Assembly: GCF_003333305.1 (NCBI RefSeq)
Contig: NZ_QOLD01000019.1
Coordinates: 62,001-126,000 of the forward strand
Direction of reading: 5' to 3'
DNA from: Candidatus Colwellia aromaticivorans
GTDB lineage: Bacteria > Pseudomonadota > Gammaproteobacteria > Enterobacterales > Alteromonadaceae
DNA: 64,000 nucleotides
The notes beneath the pieces were generated by a model, which searched no databases, was not told the origin of the DNA, and saw only the letters and a list, made by a program, of their open reading frames with translations. Below are positions 30,111 to 39,828 of the stretch, piece by piece; position 1 is the first letter of the stretch, and each line of letters starts with the position of its first letter. Made by a program: the position numbers and the translations under genes.

Positions 30111-31389
30111 GTTGATTATCCCCAATGTTTGTTTTATTAATTGATGAGGACTCTAATTGCCCTAACAAGGGAAACTTAATACAAAAATGCGCACCTTCTC
30201 CTGTTTGGCTTAAATAATTAACTTCGCCTTGATGCGCTTCAACAACCGATTTCACAACAGCTAAACCTAGTCCCGTACCTTTACTTCTTGAGGTGTAAAA
30301 AGGTTCGAATATCTTTTCAATGTCAACACTATTGATACCTGGACCATTATCTTTAACACTGATATAAACTGAATTATTGTTGCTATATACTTGAATATTA
30401 ATAACGGATTGCTCGATATTTGCAGTCCCTGCCGCTTGCAAAGCATTATTCACTAAATTTTGTATCGCCCCAGTTAACGCATTTTTATTACCTAACATAT
30501 GATGTTCAACAGTAGTCAAATGTAGGTTTACTTGTGTCTTTGCTTTGATTATCAACGCATCCATTGCTTGAATAGAATCATTAATTAATTCATTCACTGA
30601 CAATGATGAAACCACTTGTTCATTACCACTTTTAGAAAACAACAACATATCATTTATTTGTTGCTCTAAATCTCGTAATCGTGAACTCAATTTTTCTTGA
30701 AATGCACCACGGGCAGACTCTGATAATTTTCTATTAGATAAGTTAGCGCTATATAACATAGCAGCCGAAAGTGGTGTGCGAATTTGATGCGCTAACGTTG
30801 AGACCATACGACCTAAAGAGGAAAGTCGTTGCATTTGCCCTACTTTGTCTTGTAATAAACGTGTTTGAGTTAAATCGGTGATCATAATTAATTGCCCAGG
30901 TTGATCCCCTAAACTGGCAATTTCTAATTTAACCCTACGGCCATCTTTTAATGACACTTCATGCCAATCATCAGCCCTTGGCTTAAATGAACGCGCAATA
31001 ACGGTAAACCAAAGCTGACCTAATATTGGCTCTTCAAGTAAACTTCTCGCCACTTTATTAATTTTAACGACAACCCCGTTGCCATCAAGCATAACCAAAC
31101 CTGTTGGCATCATTTCAATAAGCTGATCGGCCATTTGCTCTTGCTTTAGGTTAGACCCTAATAAGCTGTCAGGTGTGGTTTGATTAAATTTATCTTGATC
31201 TAATTTATATTTGACCGCTTTATCTTTTGGAGGTTTTATTTGGGATGATTGGGCACGTAGAGAAGCTAATTCACCAGGAAAAGCTTCTGTTTGAAGTAAC
31301 GCTTCCTCTTCAACTAGCGGACTAGTATTCAAAGGAATGTTAACTGCGTTAAAACCATTATTAGCAATAAAATGCTGTGCTAGTGCCAT
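30097..31389 (-). CDS. flrB: FlrB (FleS), sensor histidine kinase
   Basis: A cytosolic kinase of about 430 residues without membrane segments. A PAS-like sensor (MPTGLVMLDGNGVVVKIN) is followed by the H-box STLAHQIRTPLSAAM, an N-box (NLVNNALQAA) and ATP lid motifs (DNGPGI, GTGLGL). It phosphorylates FlrC. ATG at 31389 is taken; the in-frame TTG at 31404 is the alternative. A sigma-54 site lies at 31429-31445, as expected for an FlrA target. Confidence 0.94.
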   Translation of the reverse strand: MALAQHFIANNGFNAVNIPLNTSPLVEEEALLQTEAFPGELASLRAQSSQIKPPKDKAVKYKLDQDKFNQTTPDSLLGSNLKQEQMADQLIEMMPTGLVMLDGNGVVVKINKVARSLLEEPILGQLWFTVIARSFKPRADDWHEVSLKDGRRVKLEIASLGDQPGQLIMITDLTQTRLLQDKVGQMQRLSSLGRMVSTLAHQIRTPLSAAMLYSANLSNRKLSESARGAFQEKLSSRLRDLEQQINDMLLFSKSGNEQVVSSLSVNELINDSIQAMDALIIKAKTQVNLHLTTVEHHMLGNKNALTGAIQNLVNNALQAAGTANIEQSVINIQVYSNNNSVYISVKDNGPGINSVDIEKIFEPFYTSRSKGTGLGLAVVKSVVEAHQGEVNYLSQTGEGAHFCIKFPLLGQLESSSINKTNIGDNQHEHS

Positions 31390-31428
31390 AAAACCAAAAT
31401 CCAAATGAAATTTATTTCACCTTGATTA

Positions 31429-31445
31429 AAGCATTTTACATGCCA
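31429..31445 (-). promoter_or_regulatory. Candidate sigma-54 promoter for flrBC
   Basis: The minus strand reads TGGCATGTAAAATGCTT: GG-N10-GC with TGGCATG at -24 and ATGCT at -12. It is 40 bp before flrB. FlrA activates flrBC through sigma-54 in Vibrio. Confidence 0.7.
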
Positions 31446-31529
31446 TAGTTTTTTTATTATTTTTCAATGGCTTACAATAATAATTATAATAAAATCATTG
31501 TCAATTTATTGGCTGTACTTCTTTTTTAT

Positions 31530-33047
31530 TTATAAACTCTCTGTCAATACTGGTTTTTGTAAATTATATTTACGCATTTTTTCAACTAAGGTCGTTCTTC
31601 TCATTCCTAACGTTTCTGCCGCTCTGGCAACTACATAATCATGTTTAGCTAAAGATTGAGAAATAAGGGAGATTTCTAGTTCAGACAAATGCTCTTTTAA
31701 ATTTAAGCCGTCACTGGGCAAAATCCCCGCAGTAGAGCTGTTTTGAGATTCTTCAATAATTTCGTCTTCAATCACATCATCTTCATCGCCGTCATAATCG
31801 AAAGTTGAAAACAACTCATTAATTGCATCCTGCTCTTGTAATTCTTCAGGGTATTCCGGCGTGTACTCTTCTACATCAATATGTTGGTATTTAGGTGGCA
31901 ATTCTGCAACATCAACAATTTGATCCCCATACATAATCAGCATACGTTCAATAAGGTTTGATAATTCACGAACATTACCTCCCCACAAATGCTCCATTAA
32001 TGATTCAATTGCTTTTTCAGTAAAACGGACCGTTTTTGCTTGTTCATGCTCAAAACGAGTCAGTAATTCTGCTAGTAATAACGGAATGTCTTCTTTGCGA
32101 TCCCGCAAAGCTGGCGTTTCAATAGGAAAAACATTTAAGCGATAATAAAGATCTTCACGAAAGCTACCTTCTTTAATCATCTCTTCAAGGTTTTGGTGAG
32201 TAGCCGCAATAATTCGCACATCCGCTTTGATACTTCTAGAACCACCAACACGCTCAAAAGTACGCTCTTGCAACACCCGTAATAATTTCACTTGCATCGG
32301 CTGTGGCATATCGCCTATTTCATCCAAAAATAATGTGCCACCTTCGGCTAGTTCAAAGCGACCTTTACGCGTAGATATCGCACCAGTAAAAGCACCTTTT
32401 TCATGACCAAACAGTTCACTTTCTAATAATTCAGCGGGTATTGCGCCACAGTTAATAGGTACAAATGTTCCGTTAGAACGTGATGATAAATTATGAATGT
32501 TACGGGCAACAACTTCTTTACCAGTACCTGACTCACCTAAGACAAGTACTGTAGCAGGTGTTTTAGCCACTTGCTCAATTAAAAAACGAACATCACTCAT
32601 GGCCTTGCTAGTGCCAACTAACGAACGAAATAAAATATTGGAGCGAAGATGAAAACTACTTCTCGGTAATTTATTATAGTATTGATGGCAATGGTGTATT
32701 AGCTCAGTTAACTGCGCATAGTTAAGCACAGTAGTAATTGCGCCAATAACATTTACATAACTGTTTAGTACACTCTCATCAATAACATCATATAATAAAA
32801 AAGGAACTTTAGGATTATCTTTAACTACTTTTACTATCGATGAAGATAGTTCACCGGTTAAGATAACCGTTAGTAAGTGTTCATTTGTTTTTAAAAAATA
32901 CGCTATTTTTTCTTGTGAACATTGTAAGAATTGCTCGCCAACAAAAGATAATACCGTTGCCAGTTGATGTGCTCTAGCCACATCATTATCAACCACAAGA
33001 ATTTGTTTGTGGCCATGTTCCTTAGAATCGCTTGATCTTTGCAGCAT
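31530..33047 (-). CDS. flrA: FlrA (FleQ), master sigma-54 activator of flagellar genes
   Basis: A 505-residue regulator. The N-terminal FleQ-type domain resembles a receiver but lacks a phosphorylatable Asp at the usual place (VILTGE). An AAA+ domain follows with GESGTGKE and GAFTGA, then a long acidic linker (about 380-450) and a Fis-type helix-turn-helix ([15 protein letters not shown]). FleQ binds c-di-GMP, and FlhG acts on it in relatives. A sigma-70-like promoter precedes it. Confidence 0.95.
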   Translation of the reverse strand: MLQRSSDSKEHGHKQILVVDNDVARAHQLATVLSFVGEQFLQCSQEKIAYFLKTNEHLLTVILTGELSSSIVKVVKDNPKVPFLLYDVIDESVLNSYVNVIGAITTVLNYAQLTELIHHCHQYYNKLPRSSFHLRSNILFRSLVGTSKAMSDVRFLIEQVAKTPATVLVLGESGTGKEVVARNIHNLSSRSNGTFVPINCGAIPAELLESELFGHEKGAFTGAISTRKGRFELAEGGTLFLDEIGDMPQPMQVKLLRVLQERTFERVGGSRSIKADVRIIAATHQNLEEMIKEGSFREDLYYRLNVFPIETPALRDRKEDIPLLLAELLTRFEHEQAKTVRFTEKAIESLMEHLWGGNVRELSNLIERMLIMYGDQIVDVAELPPKYQHIDVEEYTPEYPEELQEQDAINELFSTFDYDGDEDDVIEDEIIEESQNSSTAGILPSDGLNLKEHLSELEISLISQSLAKHDYVVARAAETLGMRRTTLVEKMRKYNLQKPVLTESL

Positions 33048-33084
33048 AAATAATAAGTATTTGATAAATTCTAATATGCTGATG

Positions 33085-33112
33085 ATTTTAGCTATTCGTT
33101 AAAATTTAGCAA
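33085..33112 (-). promoter_or_regulatory. Candidate sigma-70 promoter for flrA
   Basis: On the minus strand TTGCTA and TAAAAT are separated by 16 bp, about 40 bp before the flrA start. A housekeeping promoter is expected for the top regulator of the cascade. Confidence 0.4.
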
Positions 33113-33238
33113 CAGAAACTTGACGGTTTATGTTAGATAAATGCCAGTATTTTGACTTACGTAATATTTAGCCCTAATAAAACGAACTAATGCAATAAAA
33201 CAATATAACTCTATAGCTTGCTAAGGTAATAATAAAAG

Positions 33239-33255
33239 TTGGCATATAATTAGCT
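33239..33255 (+). promoter_or_regulatory. Candidate sigma-54 promoter for the 33310 gene and fliS
   Basis: TTGGCATATAATTAGCT has GG-N10-GC spacing with TGGCATA at -24. It lies about 55 bp before the start of the small rightward gene at 33310. Confidence 0.6.
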
Positions 33256-33309
33256 TATCTAAGAAGTAATAAATTAAATAACTATATTTTGACTAAAGTA
33301 GGAAATCAG

Positions 33310-33594
33310 ATGTTAATAATTAATGGTACTGCTGAATTAATTCGTGATAACAATGAGTTAACTTCAGGCACTCGTCACGAATTCAATATGTTTTCAAAAG
33401 AAATGCCTTTTGAACAACAATTAACACAAATAGAAGAGTATTTAATGAATAGAGGCTGGGATAATATTGAAATATTAAATAACGGCATAATTAGCGACGT
33501 TAACGATATTACCCATAGCATTTTGCAACAAGCCTACGATAAAGCAAAAATAGAAGGCTTTGCCGTCACTATTAACAATAAAGCGCTAAGCTAA
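33310..33594 (+). CDS. Small protein of unknown function, flagellar context
   Basis: A 94-residue protein that I do not recognise. It is polar, with no signal peptide, membrane segment or cysteine. The segment MPFEQQLTQIEEYLMNRGWDNIEILNNG suggests a small alpha/beta fold. ATG at 33310 has an AGGA ribosome site seven bases upstream; a TTG at 33289 is less likely. A sigma-54-like site precedes it and fliS follows 80 bp later. A flagellar role is therefore plausible, for instance as a small regulator or export cofactor, but this is inference from position only. Confidence 0.7.
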   Translation: MLIINGTAELIRDNNELTSGTRHEFNMFSKEMPFEQQLTQIEEYLMNRGWDNIEILNNGIISDVNDITHSILQQAYDKAKIEGFAVTINNKALS

Positions 33595-33673
33595 ATTATT
33601 AATGAATATATATAATTTATATTTTCTAGTTCCTTTATACTAAATTTATAAAGTAACGCATTTGGAGGTGTCT

Positions 33674-34078
33674 ATGACACATGCATCACTTAAAAAGTAT
33701 CAACAAACTAATAAAAGCACAGCACAGCAGGCTTCACCTTATCAATTAGTCGCTATGCTATTTCAAAAATTATTAGGTAATATAGCGACTGCCAAAGGCG
33801 CTATTTCACAAAATAACTTTGAAAAAAAAGGTACTGAGCTATCTAATGCTATCGCTATTATTAGCGTTTTAGAGAGCTCTTTAGATTTTGAAGAAGGGGG
33901 TGAAATATCTGAAAATTTAGCGTCACTTTATAAGTTTTGCTCTGAACAACTACTTATTGCTAGTTCAGACAACAACACCGAAAAATTAGATGAAGTAATT
34001 AAAATTCTTCTACCAATCAAATCAGGCTGGGATTCAATTCCACTTGAAACGCAAAGCCAGGTTAGTTTTGACAGTTAA
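33674..34078 (+). CDS. fliS: FliS, flagellin export chaperone
   Basis: A 134-residue helical protein with the FliS hallmarks: an N-terminal YQQTNKSTAQQASPYQLV stretch and MLFQKLLGNIATAKGAI. It binds the flagellin C-terminus and prevents early polymerisation. ATG at 33674 follows GGAGGTG by six bases; an in-frame TTG at 33662 is rejected. It is read opposite to fliD and the flagellins, which is unusual. Confidence 0.93.
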   Translation: MTHASLKKYQQTNKSTAQQASPYQLVAMLFQKLLGNIATAKGAISQNNFEKKGTELSNAIAIISVLESSLDFEEGGEISENLASLYKFCSEQLLIASSDNNTEKLDEVIKILLPIKSGWDSIPLETQSQVSFDS

Positions 34079-34400
34079 TGATATACAACAACAACTCAAA
34101 CTTATAAACATCAAGTCGCAACAGTTATTAAAGCGACTTGAGTATAATATTGATACAGACGAAAATTTAGAGGTAGATGAAATAACGCAACTTCAAACGG
34201 CTCGAGAGCAGTTGATTTCACATTTATTTAGTCAATACTCAAGAGATGACATAGAAAAAGAGCTGCTGCTTATCAATCAAATGGTTAATTTAGATGCTGA
34301 CTTGCAAATGAAAACAGAAGAATTAAAACAAGCCTTTGCTAGTAAGCTAATTAAGATACAAAAAGGAAAAAAATCAGCCATTACCTATAATAAATATTAG
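34068..34400 (+). CDS. FliT-like flagellar chaperone
   Basis: A roughly 110-residue, strongly helical protein overlapping the end of fliS by 11 bases. The only supported starts are TTG codons at 34044 and 34068; 34068 has an AGG six bases upstream and is chosen. An ATG at 34078 is out of frame. Size, helix content and position after fliS match FliT, the FliD chaperone, but sequence similarity is too weak for certainty. Confidence 0.6.
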   Translation: MTVNDIQQQLKLINIKSQQLLKRLEYNIDTDENLEVDEITQLQTAREQLISHLFSQYSRDDIEKELLLINQMVNLDADLQMKTEELKQAFASKLIKIQKGKKSAITYNKY

Positions 34401-34451
34401 GAGTACACCTACCTTCGATTTAACTCTCACCTTACTCCGCCTGATCAAAAT

Positions 34452-34480
34452 TTGAGCTTATCTTTTATTGCCTCTATAAT
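34452..34480 (+). promoter_or_regulatory. Sigma-70 promoter for the 34513 gene
   Basis: TTGAGC (34452) and a consensus TATAAT (34475) are separated by exactly 17 bp, about 30 bp before the gene start. It is the best sigma-70 match seen in the cluster. Confidence 0.7.
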
Positions 34481-34512
34481 GAAAGATAAGACAATATTGC
34501 AAGGAGTATACA

Positions 34513-34830
34513 GTGCTTTCTTCCAATCCATTAACTGCATCCATTGACATTCAAAGAACAACCTCTACTTTCAAGCAATTAGCTAAAGTAACAAACGAAA
34601 CGGAGAATAAAACAAAGCTTGGTGAATTCGCTGATGATATTTTAAATATATCAACAATAGGACATCAAAAACAACGTACAGAAGCACAATTACAAGCAAA
34701 TCAAAAAATTAATGACATAGCCAATGATGTTATCAGGGTAAGTTCTAGTATTGGTAAAGCACGCACTTTAGGTAATTTAACTAATAGTCAAGCAACTAAT
34801 TTATACAACAAAATTTCGGCACTTTTATAA
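34513..34830 (+). CDS. Small protein of unknown function after fliT-like gene
   Basis: A 105-residue hydrophilic helical protein that I do not recognise. The start is GTG at 34513 with AAGGAG seven bases upstream. The C-terminal half (NDVIRVSSSIGKARTLGNLT) is repetitive in Ser, Ile, Asn and Leu, and there is no signal peptide or Cys. It has its own sigma-70-type promoter, unlike most flagellar genes here, and converges on fliD 31 bp downstream. Exported rod- or hook-like helices are possible, but function is open. Confidence 0.7.
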   Translation: MLSSNPLTASIDIQRTTSTFKQLAKVTNETENKTKLGEFADDILNISTIGHQKQRTEAQLQANQKINDIANDVIRVSSSIGKARTLGNLTNSQATNLYNKISALL

Positions 34831-34861
34831 AGGGTATTTACATGGGGTTGAAAGTCAGAAG

Positions 34862-36283
34862 TTACTTATCTTTTCTCACCACGCCTGGCATATTGTCTAG
34901 CTGCGCCATCAAGTAAGTACTAGTAGAATTTAAGCCCGCTACAATTAAATCCATGGCGTTGTACTGAGCAAATAAACGTGCTTCTAAAGAATCCATCCTA
35001 CGACCAAAAGCGAGTCGATCATCATCTAATCGCTCTAATTGATTGCTTCTACTATCAATACGGTTTTGAATAATACCATCTGAATCAGTATAAAAGCTGG
35101 TTAACTCTTTAAGTGAACCCGCAAAACCTTTAGTACCATCAGTACCGACAAAAAACTGCTGCACACCATCAATATTACTATCGATAAACTCATCTAAATC
35201 GTCACTATCTAAACTCAGCACGCCATATCTATCACTACGTACACCAAGCTCTGATAAGGATAAGGTATTACCATTGCCTATATCAAAACCCGCACTAAAC
35301 TCTTGACGTAACTTACCCATAACGCCACGCAATAATGAGTCGCCCGCTAGCGGACCACTCCCATCTTCACCCGATTGGCCTAATTGCTTGCTTAACTTTT
35401 GAAATTCATTATAGCTTGTAACAAATTTATTTAATCCGGCCTTAATATTAGTGTTGTTGGCACTAAAACTAATTTGACTAATATCATCATCAACGTCATG
35501 CATTTTTTTAGCAGTAATATCAACACCATCAATAACATCTTTAAATTCATTAGTACTATTGGTAACTACAAGAGTACCGTCGATAGTAATTTTGGCGTCA
35601 AGTGCTTCGGTAACCTCGAATAAGTTTGTGATTGAAGAAGGGAGAGCAGCAGTATCATAAGCAAGACGTGACAAACCTAAGTTGTCAATATTGTTACCAT
35701 CACTAACATCAGTTACCGTGGTTGTTATAGCGTTAGCAATACCTGTCTCTTTACTCGTCATAATAAGGTGTTGACCAGCATTATCGGTTACTATAGTGGC
35801 AATCACTGAGTCGTTTTCAGCACTATCATTTATTGCATCACGAAGATCACTTAAGGTATCTGTCGCAGATACCGCAACATCAAAACTATTATTATTAACA
35901 GCAATATTTAATGTGCCCTCACCAATAGCCTCACTACCATCAATCGCTCCAGACATTAGCTTATGAGATTGCGCTATCGCATCAACTTGTACTGAATAGT
36001 TACCTACTTGTGCATCTTTAGTGGCAGTAATGCCAACAAAACTGTCAGCACCGCTAGCTTTTCGTTGTTGATAATCATCTGCATTAGCTAAGTCTTCAAT
36101 AGAATCTGTAACACTTTCTAACGCAGATTTTAGTGCGCCTATTGCTGAAATATCTGTTGTTAATTCAGCTTCTTTCCTATTAGTACGAGATATAAAAGGA
36201 GCAGTTTCAGCACCAACAATAGCATTAACAATGTCGCTAACTTGTAAACCTGAGCCTATCCCTGTAAACGTTAAATCAGGCAT
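34862..36283 (-). CDS. fliD: FliD, filament cap protein
   Basis: A 473-residue secreted protein with an N-terminal FliD_N domain (GIGSGLQVSDIVNAIV), a variable central region and a C-terminal coiled-coil domain ending in ARLFAQYNAMDLIVAGLNS. It caps the growing filament and folds incoming flagellin. It follows flaG by 46 bp and ends facing the 34513 gene. Confidence 0.96.
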   Translation of the reverse strand: MPDLTFTGIGSGLQVSDIVNAIVGAETAPFISRTNRKEAELTTDISAIGALKSALESVTDSIEDLANADDYQQRKASGADSFVGITATKDAQVGNYSVQVDAIAQSHKLMSGAIDGSEAIGEGTLNIAVNNNSFDVAVSATDTLSDLRDAINDSAENDSVIATIVTDNAGQHLIMTSKETGIANAITTTVTDVSDGNNIDNLGLSRLAYDTAALPSSITNLFEVTEALDAKITIDGTLVVTNSTNEFKDVIDGVDITAKKMHDVDDDISQISFSANNTNIKAGLNKFVTSYNEFQKLSKQLGQSGEDGSGPLAGDSLLRGVMGKLRQEFSAGFDIGNGNTLSLSELGVRSDRYGVLSLDSDDLDEFIDSNIDGVQQFFVGTDGTKGFAGSLKELTSFYTDSDGIIQNRIDSRSNQLERLDDDRLAFGRRMDSLEARLFAQYNAMDLIVAGLNSTSTYLMAQLDNMPGVVRKDK

Positions 36284-36329
36284 AAGTCCTCCTTTTGTAT
36301 TTTATAAATGACACTAAATAGTAAACTGG

Positions 36330-36734
36330 CTATACTTTAGCGTCAACAAAACCACCAACCATCTCAGACAACTTAGCCACAAGGGTTAATACTTCTTCAG
36401 ACGGATACTGCTTAACCAAATCACCAGTATTCTTATCAATAATTTTGATAACATCACGACCAGAATCTTTATCAACAGAAAACTCTAAACCACGGTTCAT
36501 TTCACCAACAAAATCTTGCAATTGTTGCGCCACTTTCTCGAGTTGCTGTGGGGTTAATGGCGCTTGGCTCTCTTCTTTAACTAAGTCACTAACAGCAGCG
36601 GAACCACCTTTTTCACTCACGATGAGTTTGTTTACCGTAGAATCGACTTTCGCCTCCATCGACTCACTGTTTCTTTTAAACTCAGGAGTTAAGTTCGCTA
36701 AACTTACATCAGCACTACTATTTATTACACTCAT
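36330..36734 (-). CDS. flaG: FlaG family protein
   Basis: A 134-residue protein with a polar, disordered N-terminal half and the conserved C-terminal FlaG domain (LEFSVDKDSGRDVIKIIDKNTGDLVKQ, QYPSEEVL). FlaG affects filament length in several polarly flagellated bacteria. It lies between the flagellins and fliD as in Vibrio. Confidence 0.92.
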   Translation of the reverse strand: MSVINSSADVSLANLTPEFKRNSESMEAKVDSTVNKLIVSEKGGSAAVSDLVKEESQAPLTPQQLEKVAQQLQDFVGEMNRGLEFSVDKDSGRDVIKIIDKNTGDLVKQYPSEEVLTLVAKLSEMVGGFVDAKV

Positions 36735-36833
36735 TATAGACTCCTAATGTTATTTCAACAGCTGCTGTAGACTAATGAGGTAACGTAGCCTAAACATAAA
36801 ATAACCAATATTAATTACACTATTAATTAAATA

Positions 36834-36868
36834 CAAAAAGGAAGTGGTAAAATTGCCCCTTCCTTTAT
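36834..36868 (-). terminator. Terminator after the downstream flagellin gene
   Basis: On the minus strand AAAGGAAG pairs with CTTCCTTT around a loop, followed by a T-rich run. It lies about 90 bp past the flagellin stop and before flaG. Confidence 0.6.
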
Positions 36869-36886
36869 TACATTTTAACCTAGGCT

Positions 36887-36943
36887 CACACTACACCTTA
36901 GCATTATATTCACACTACACCTTAGCATTATATTCACACTAGG
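36887..36943. repeat. 24-bp direct repeat, about 2.4 copies
   Basis: A 24-bp unit beginning CACACTACACCTTAGC occurs exactly at 36887 and 36911, with a partial third copy at 36935. It lies between the flagellin stop and its terminator. It is probably replication slippage in an untranslated tail. Confidence 0.8.
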
Positions 36944-36959
36944 TATTATGCCTTATCAA

Positions 36960-38156
36960 TTAACCAATTAAGCTTAATGCCGCTTGTGGCAATTGGTTAG
37001 CTTGCGATAAAATTGAAGTGCCGGCTTGTTGCAAGATTTGGTTTTTCGTCATTTGAGCGGTTTCAACGGCAAAGTCAGTATCTTGAATTCGGCTACGAGA
37101 CGCAGATACATTTTCTTGGATATTAGCCAAGTTATTAATCGTATGACTAAAACGGTTTTGCAATGCACCTAAATCTGCTCGGCTATTATTAATTTCAGCC
37201 AAAGCATTATCGATAATCGCTAAGGCGTTACTTGAGCCAACCGAGGTACTAATATCAATATTACTCGCATGAGATATTACATCATCGTTACTCCCTGATG
37301 CTTCTATAGTTGTTCCCTCAGAAACACCCGTTGTACCATCTCCCTCTAAGAAATCTGAAGTTAATGTTTCATCATTCAATAGATTACCTGTAAACGTTAC
37401 AGTACCACCAGCACCAGAACTTGTTGCAATTACACCTAGACCTCCCAATGAGGCATTCAAAGCAGAAGCAAGCCCCTCAGAATCAGTGACATTACTTAAA
37501 TCTATATCGATACTTCTAGTAGCGCCATCTGCATCGACATGATCAAACGCCATAGTACCGATATTACCTGTGCCAGCATCTTCAGTAAGAATAGTCGTAA
37601 TATTAGCAGCCGTGATCACACCCGCCATCGTTTCTCTGCCAGTAGTACCAATTTGATCAGCACTTACGTCACCTAATGTCATGGTAATTGTTTCACCAGC
37701 ATTAGAGCCTACTTGAAAACCTTTACTACCAAATGAACCATCTAATAATTTTTGACCACCAAATGAGGTTGTTTCAGCAATACGGGTTAATTCTGTTTGT
37801 AGTGCACTGACTTCTTTTTGTAGTGCTGCTCTGTCGCTTGAAGCATTTGAACCGTTAGCTGATTGTAGTGCTAACTCACGCATACGTTGTAAAATATCGG
37901 TAGAGGCTTGCATCGCACCCTCTGCCGTTTGTGCCATAGAAATGCCGTCATTAGCATTACGCTGAGCAACACCTAAACCACTTATTTGAGAGGTCATTCG
38001 GTTTGATATTTGTAGGCCTGCGGCATCATCTTTCGCGCTGTTAATACGCATACCCGATGACAAACGTTGCATTGAAGTAGCAAGACCTTCACCTGATTTA
38101 TTTAAATTACGTTGAGCATTCAACGATGATATATTGGTATTTACTGATAAAGCCAT
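36960..38156 (-). CDS. Flagellin, sigma-28-type promoter
   Basis: A 398-residue flagellin with conserved N-terminal (about 1-150) and C-terminal (about 310-398) D0/D1 domains and a variable, Gly/Thr/Asp-rich centre. The ends are nearly identical to the flagellin encoded at 38536. It is preceded by a sigma-28-like site at 38261-38287, so FliA would control it. A 225-bp tract is identical at DNA level to its neighbour. No signal peptide is expected, because the protein leaves by the flagellar export channel. Confidence 0.96.
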   Translation of the reverse strand: MALSVNTNISSLNAQRNLNKSGEGLATSMQRLSSGMRINSAKDDAAGLQISNRMTSQISGLGVAQRNANDGISMAQTAEGAMQASTDILQRMRELALQSANGSNASSDRAALQKEVSALQTELTRIAETTSFGGQKLLDGSFGSKGFQVGSNAGETITMTLGDVSADQIGTTGRETMAGVITAANITTILTEDAGTGNIGTMAFDHVDADGATRSIDIDLSNVTDSEGLASALNASLGGLGVIATSSGAGGTVTFTGNLLNDETLTSDFLEGDGTTGVSEGTTIEASGSNDDVISHASNIDISTSVGSSNALAIIDNALAEINNSRADLGALQNRFSHTINNLANIQENVSASRSRIQDTDFAVETAQMTKNQILQQAGTSILSQANQLPQAALSLIG

Positions 38157-38260
38157 TATAAAACTCCTGCCTACAAAAAATGTAATGCGTTAATATATTT
38201 TTAATTTAGAACTATCAACAAAACTTAGTTTTTACCGTCAAGTTCCCGCTCTAAACACCT

Positions 38261-38287
38261 TAACGGCAGCAAGGAAATTAACTTTAA
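38261..38287 (-). promoter_or_regulatory. Sigma-28 (FliA) promoter for the downstream flagellin
   Basis: On the minus strand TAAA at -35 and GCCGTTAA at -10 are separated by exactly 15 bases, matching the FliA consensus with one change (GCCGATAA). It lies about 105 bp before the flagellin start. Confidence 0.8.
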
Positions 38288-38466
38288 TTTTATTTACAAT
38301 TTAAAAACATTAACATAAAAAAACACACCCTCCACATCTGTATTAACAGTGAGTTATGCCTGTATTTACACAACCCAAAGTCTGCTGATTCAAATACAAT
38401 AATATCAATTAATATATTGTAAAAAGACTCAGTGGTAGATAACAGTCAGTGAATCATTACAACAGA

Positions 38467-38496
38467 AAAGGCTGAATAATAGATTATTCAGCCTTT
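38467..38496 (-). terminator. Terminator after the upstream flagellin gene
   Basis: AAAGGCTGAATAAT at 38467-38480 is fully complementary to ATTATTCAGCCTTT at 38483-38496. Read leftward it ends in a short T run. It lies 40 bp past the flagellin stop, so the two flagellins are separate units. Confidence 0.75.
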
Positions 38497-38535
38497 GTTT
38501 TATTACTTATTTTTCTATTCGCAATTCAACTAAAA

Positions 38536-39717
38536 CTAACCACCTAACAAGCTAATAGCGGCTTGTGGTATTTGGTTCGCTTGAGATAAGATTGATGTGC
38601 CCGCTTGTTGCAAGATCTGGTTTTTCGTCATTACAGCTGTTTCAACCGCAAAATCTGTATCTTGTATACGACTGCGAGATGCAGAAACATTCTCTGAAAT
38701 ATTGGCCAAGTTATTAATTGTATGACTAAAACGGTTTTGAACCGCACCTAAACTTGCTCGAGTATCATTAATTTTTGTCAAGGCATTATCAATAATAGCT
38801 AAGGCGTCACTTGAACCAACCGCTGTACTGATATCAATATCGGCAGCATCTGCAGTATAAGTTCCATCAGCAGCAAAAGTCATTGGAACAGTAAGGTCAT
38901 CACCAGCACCAGCACCATCTTTCATAGCAGATGTTAGAGCTGCACCATCTGCAATATGCCCAGCAAAGGTAACATCAGTACCATTTGAAGTAGCAGTAAT
39001 ACCCAAACCATTTAATGAGGCATTTAATGCTGAAGCCATCGATTCATCATCTGTCACATTAGATAAATCAACATTAATTATTTGAGCTGAACCACCACTA
39101 GGGGTATAAGTAAACGCAAGCTCAAGTGCAGCAGAGCCAGCTCCAATCATAGCTGTAATATCGGCACCGGTAATTCCACCAGTAGCAACATTTTTACCTG
39201 TAGTATTACCTATCGCATCAGCACTTACATCACCTAATGTCATGGTAATTGTTTCACCGGCATTCGCCCCCACTTGGAAACCTTTACTACCAAATGAACC
39301 ATCTAATAGTTTTTGTCCACCAAATGAGGTTGTTTCAGCAATACGGGTTAATTCTGTTTGTAGTGCACTGACTTCTTTTTGTAGTGCTGCTCTGTCGCTT
39401 GAAGCATTTGAACCGTTAGCTGATTGTAGTGCTAACTCACGCATACGTTGTAAAATATCGGTAGAGGCTTGCATCGCACCCTCTGCCGTTTGTGCCATAG
39501 AAATGCCGTCATTAGCATTACGCTGAGCAACACCTAAACCATTAATTTGCGAGGTTAAGCGATTTGATATTTGTAAACCTGCAGCATCATCTTTCGCGCT
39601 GTTAATGCGCATACCGGATGATAAACGTTGCATTGATGTAGCAAGTCCTTCACCAGACTTGGTTAAGTTACGCTGTGCATTCAGCGATGATATATTGGTA
39701 TTTACTGATAAGGCCAT
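38536..39717 (-). CDS. Flagellin, sigma-54-type promoter (FlaA-like)
   Basis: A 393-residue flagellin with conserved D0/D1 ends and a variable centre rich in Ala, Gly and Thr. It begins [17 protein letters not shown] and ends [12 protein letters not shown] sigma-54-like site at 39829-39845 precedes it, whereas its neighbour has a sigma-28 site. In V. cholerae only flaA, the essential flagellin, is sigma-54-dependent, so this gene is the likely functional equivalent. It has its own strong terminator. Confidence 0.96.
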   Translation of the reverse strand: MALSVNTNISSLNAQRNLTKSGEGLATSMQRLSSGMRINSAKDDAAGLQISNRLTSQINGLGVAQRNANDGISMAQTAEGAMQASTDILQRMRELALQSANGSNASSDRAALQKEVSALQTELTRIAETTSFGGQKLLDGSFGSKGFQVGANAGETITMTLGDVSADAIGNTTGKNVATGGITGADITAMIGAGSAALELAFTYTPSGGSAQIINVDLSNVTDDESMASALNASLNGLGITATSNGTDVTFAGHIADGAALTSAMKDGAGAGDDLTVPMTFAADGTYTADAADIDISTAVGSSDALAIIDNALTKINDTRASLGAVQNRFSHTINNLANISENVSASRSRIQDTDFAVETAVMTKNQILQQAGTSILSQANQIPQAAISLLGG

Positions 39718-39828
39718 AATAGCGCTCCTAATTTTTTAAATTTACTTTATGTTATTAGAAGCCCACTGATTAAGACCTCTTTTACTTTTCAATTGATCGC
39801 CAAACAAATACGATCTTACATGTTGTTT

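Larger units (their letters stand above)
38157..38535. other. Intergenic region between the two flagellin genes
   Basis: This 379-bp gap carries the sigma-28-like promoter of the downstream flagellin and the terminator of the upstream flagellin. The rest (about 38290-38460) is AT-rich leader with no gene or repeat that I can see. Confidence 0.7.

Noticed and set aside
36887-36943. CRISPR-like array
   Set aside because: The 24-bp repeats are directly adjacent without spacers and only about 2.4 copies exist; no cas genes are present.
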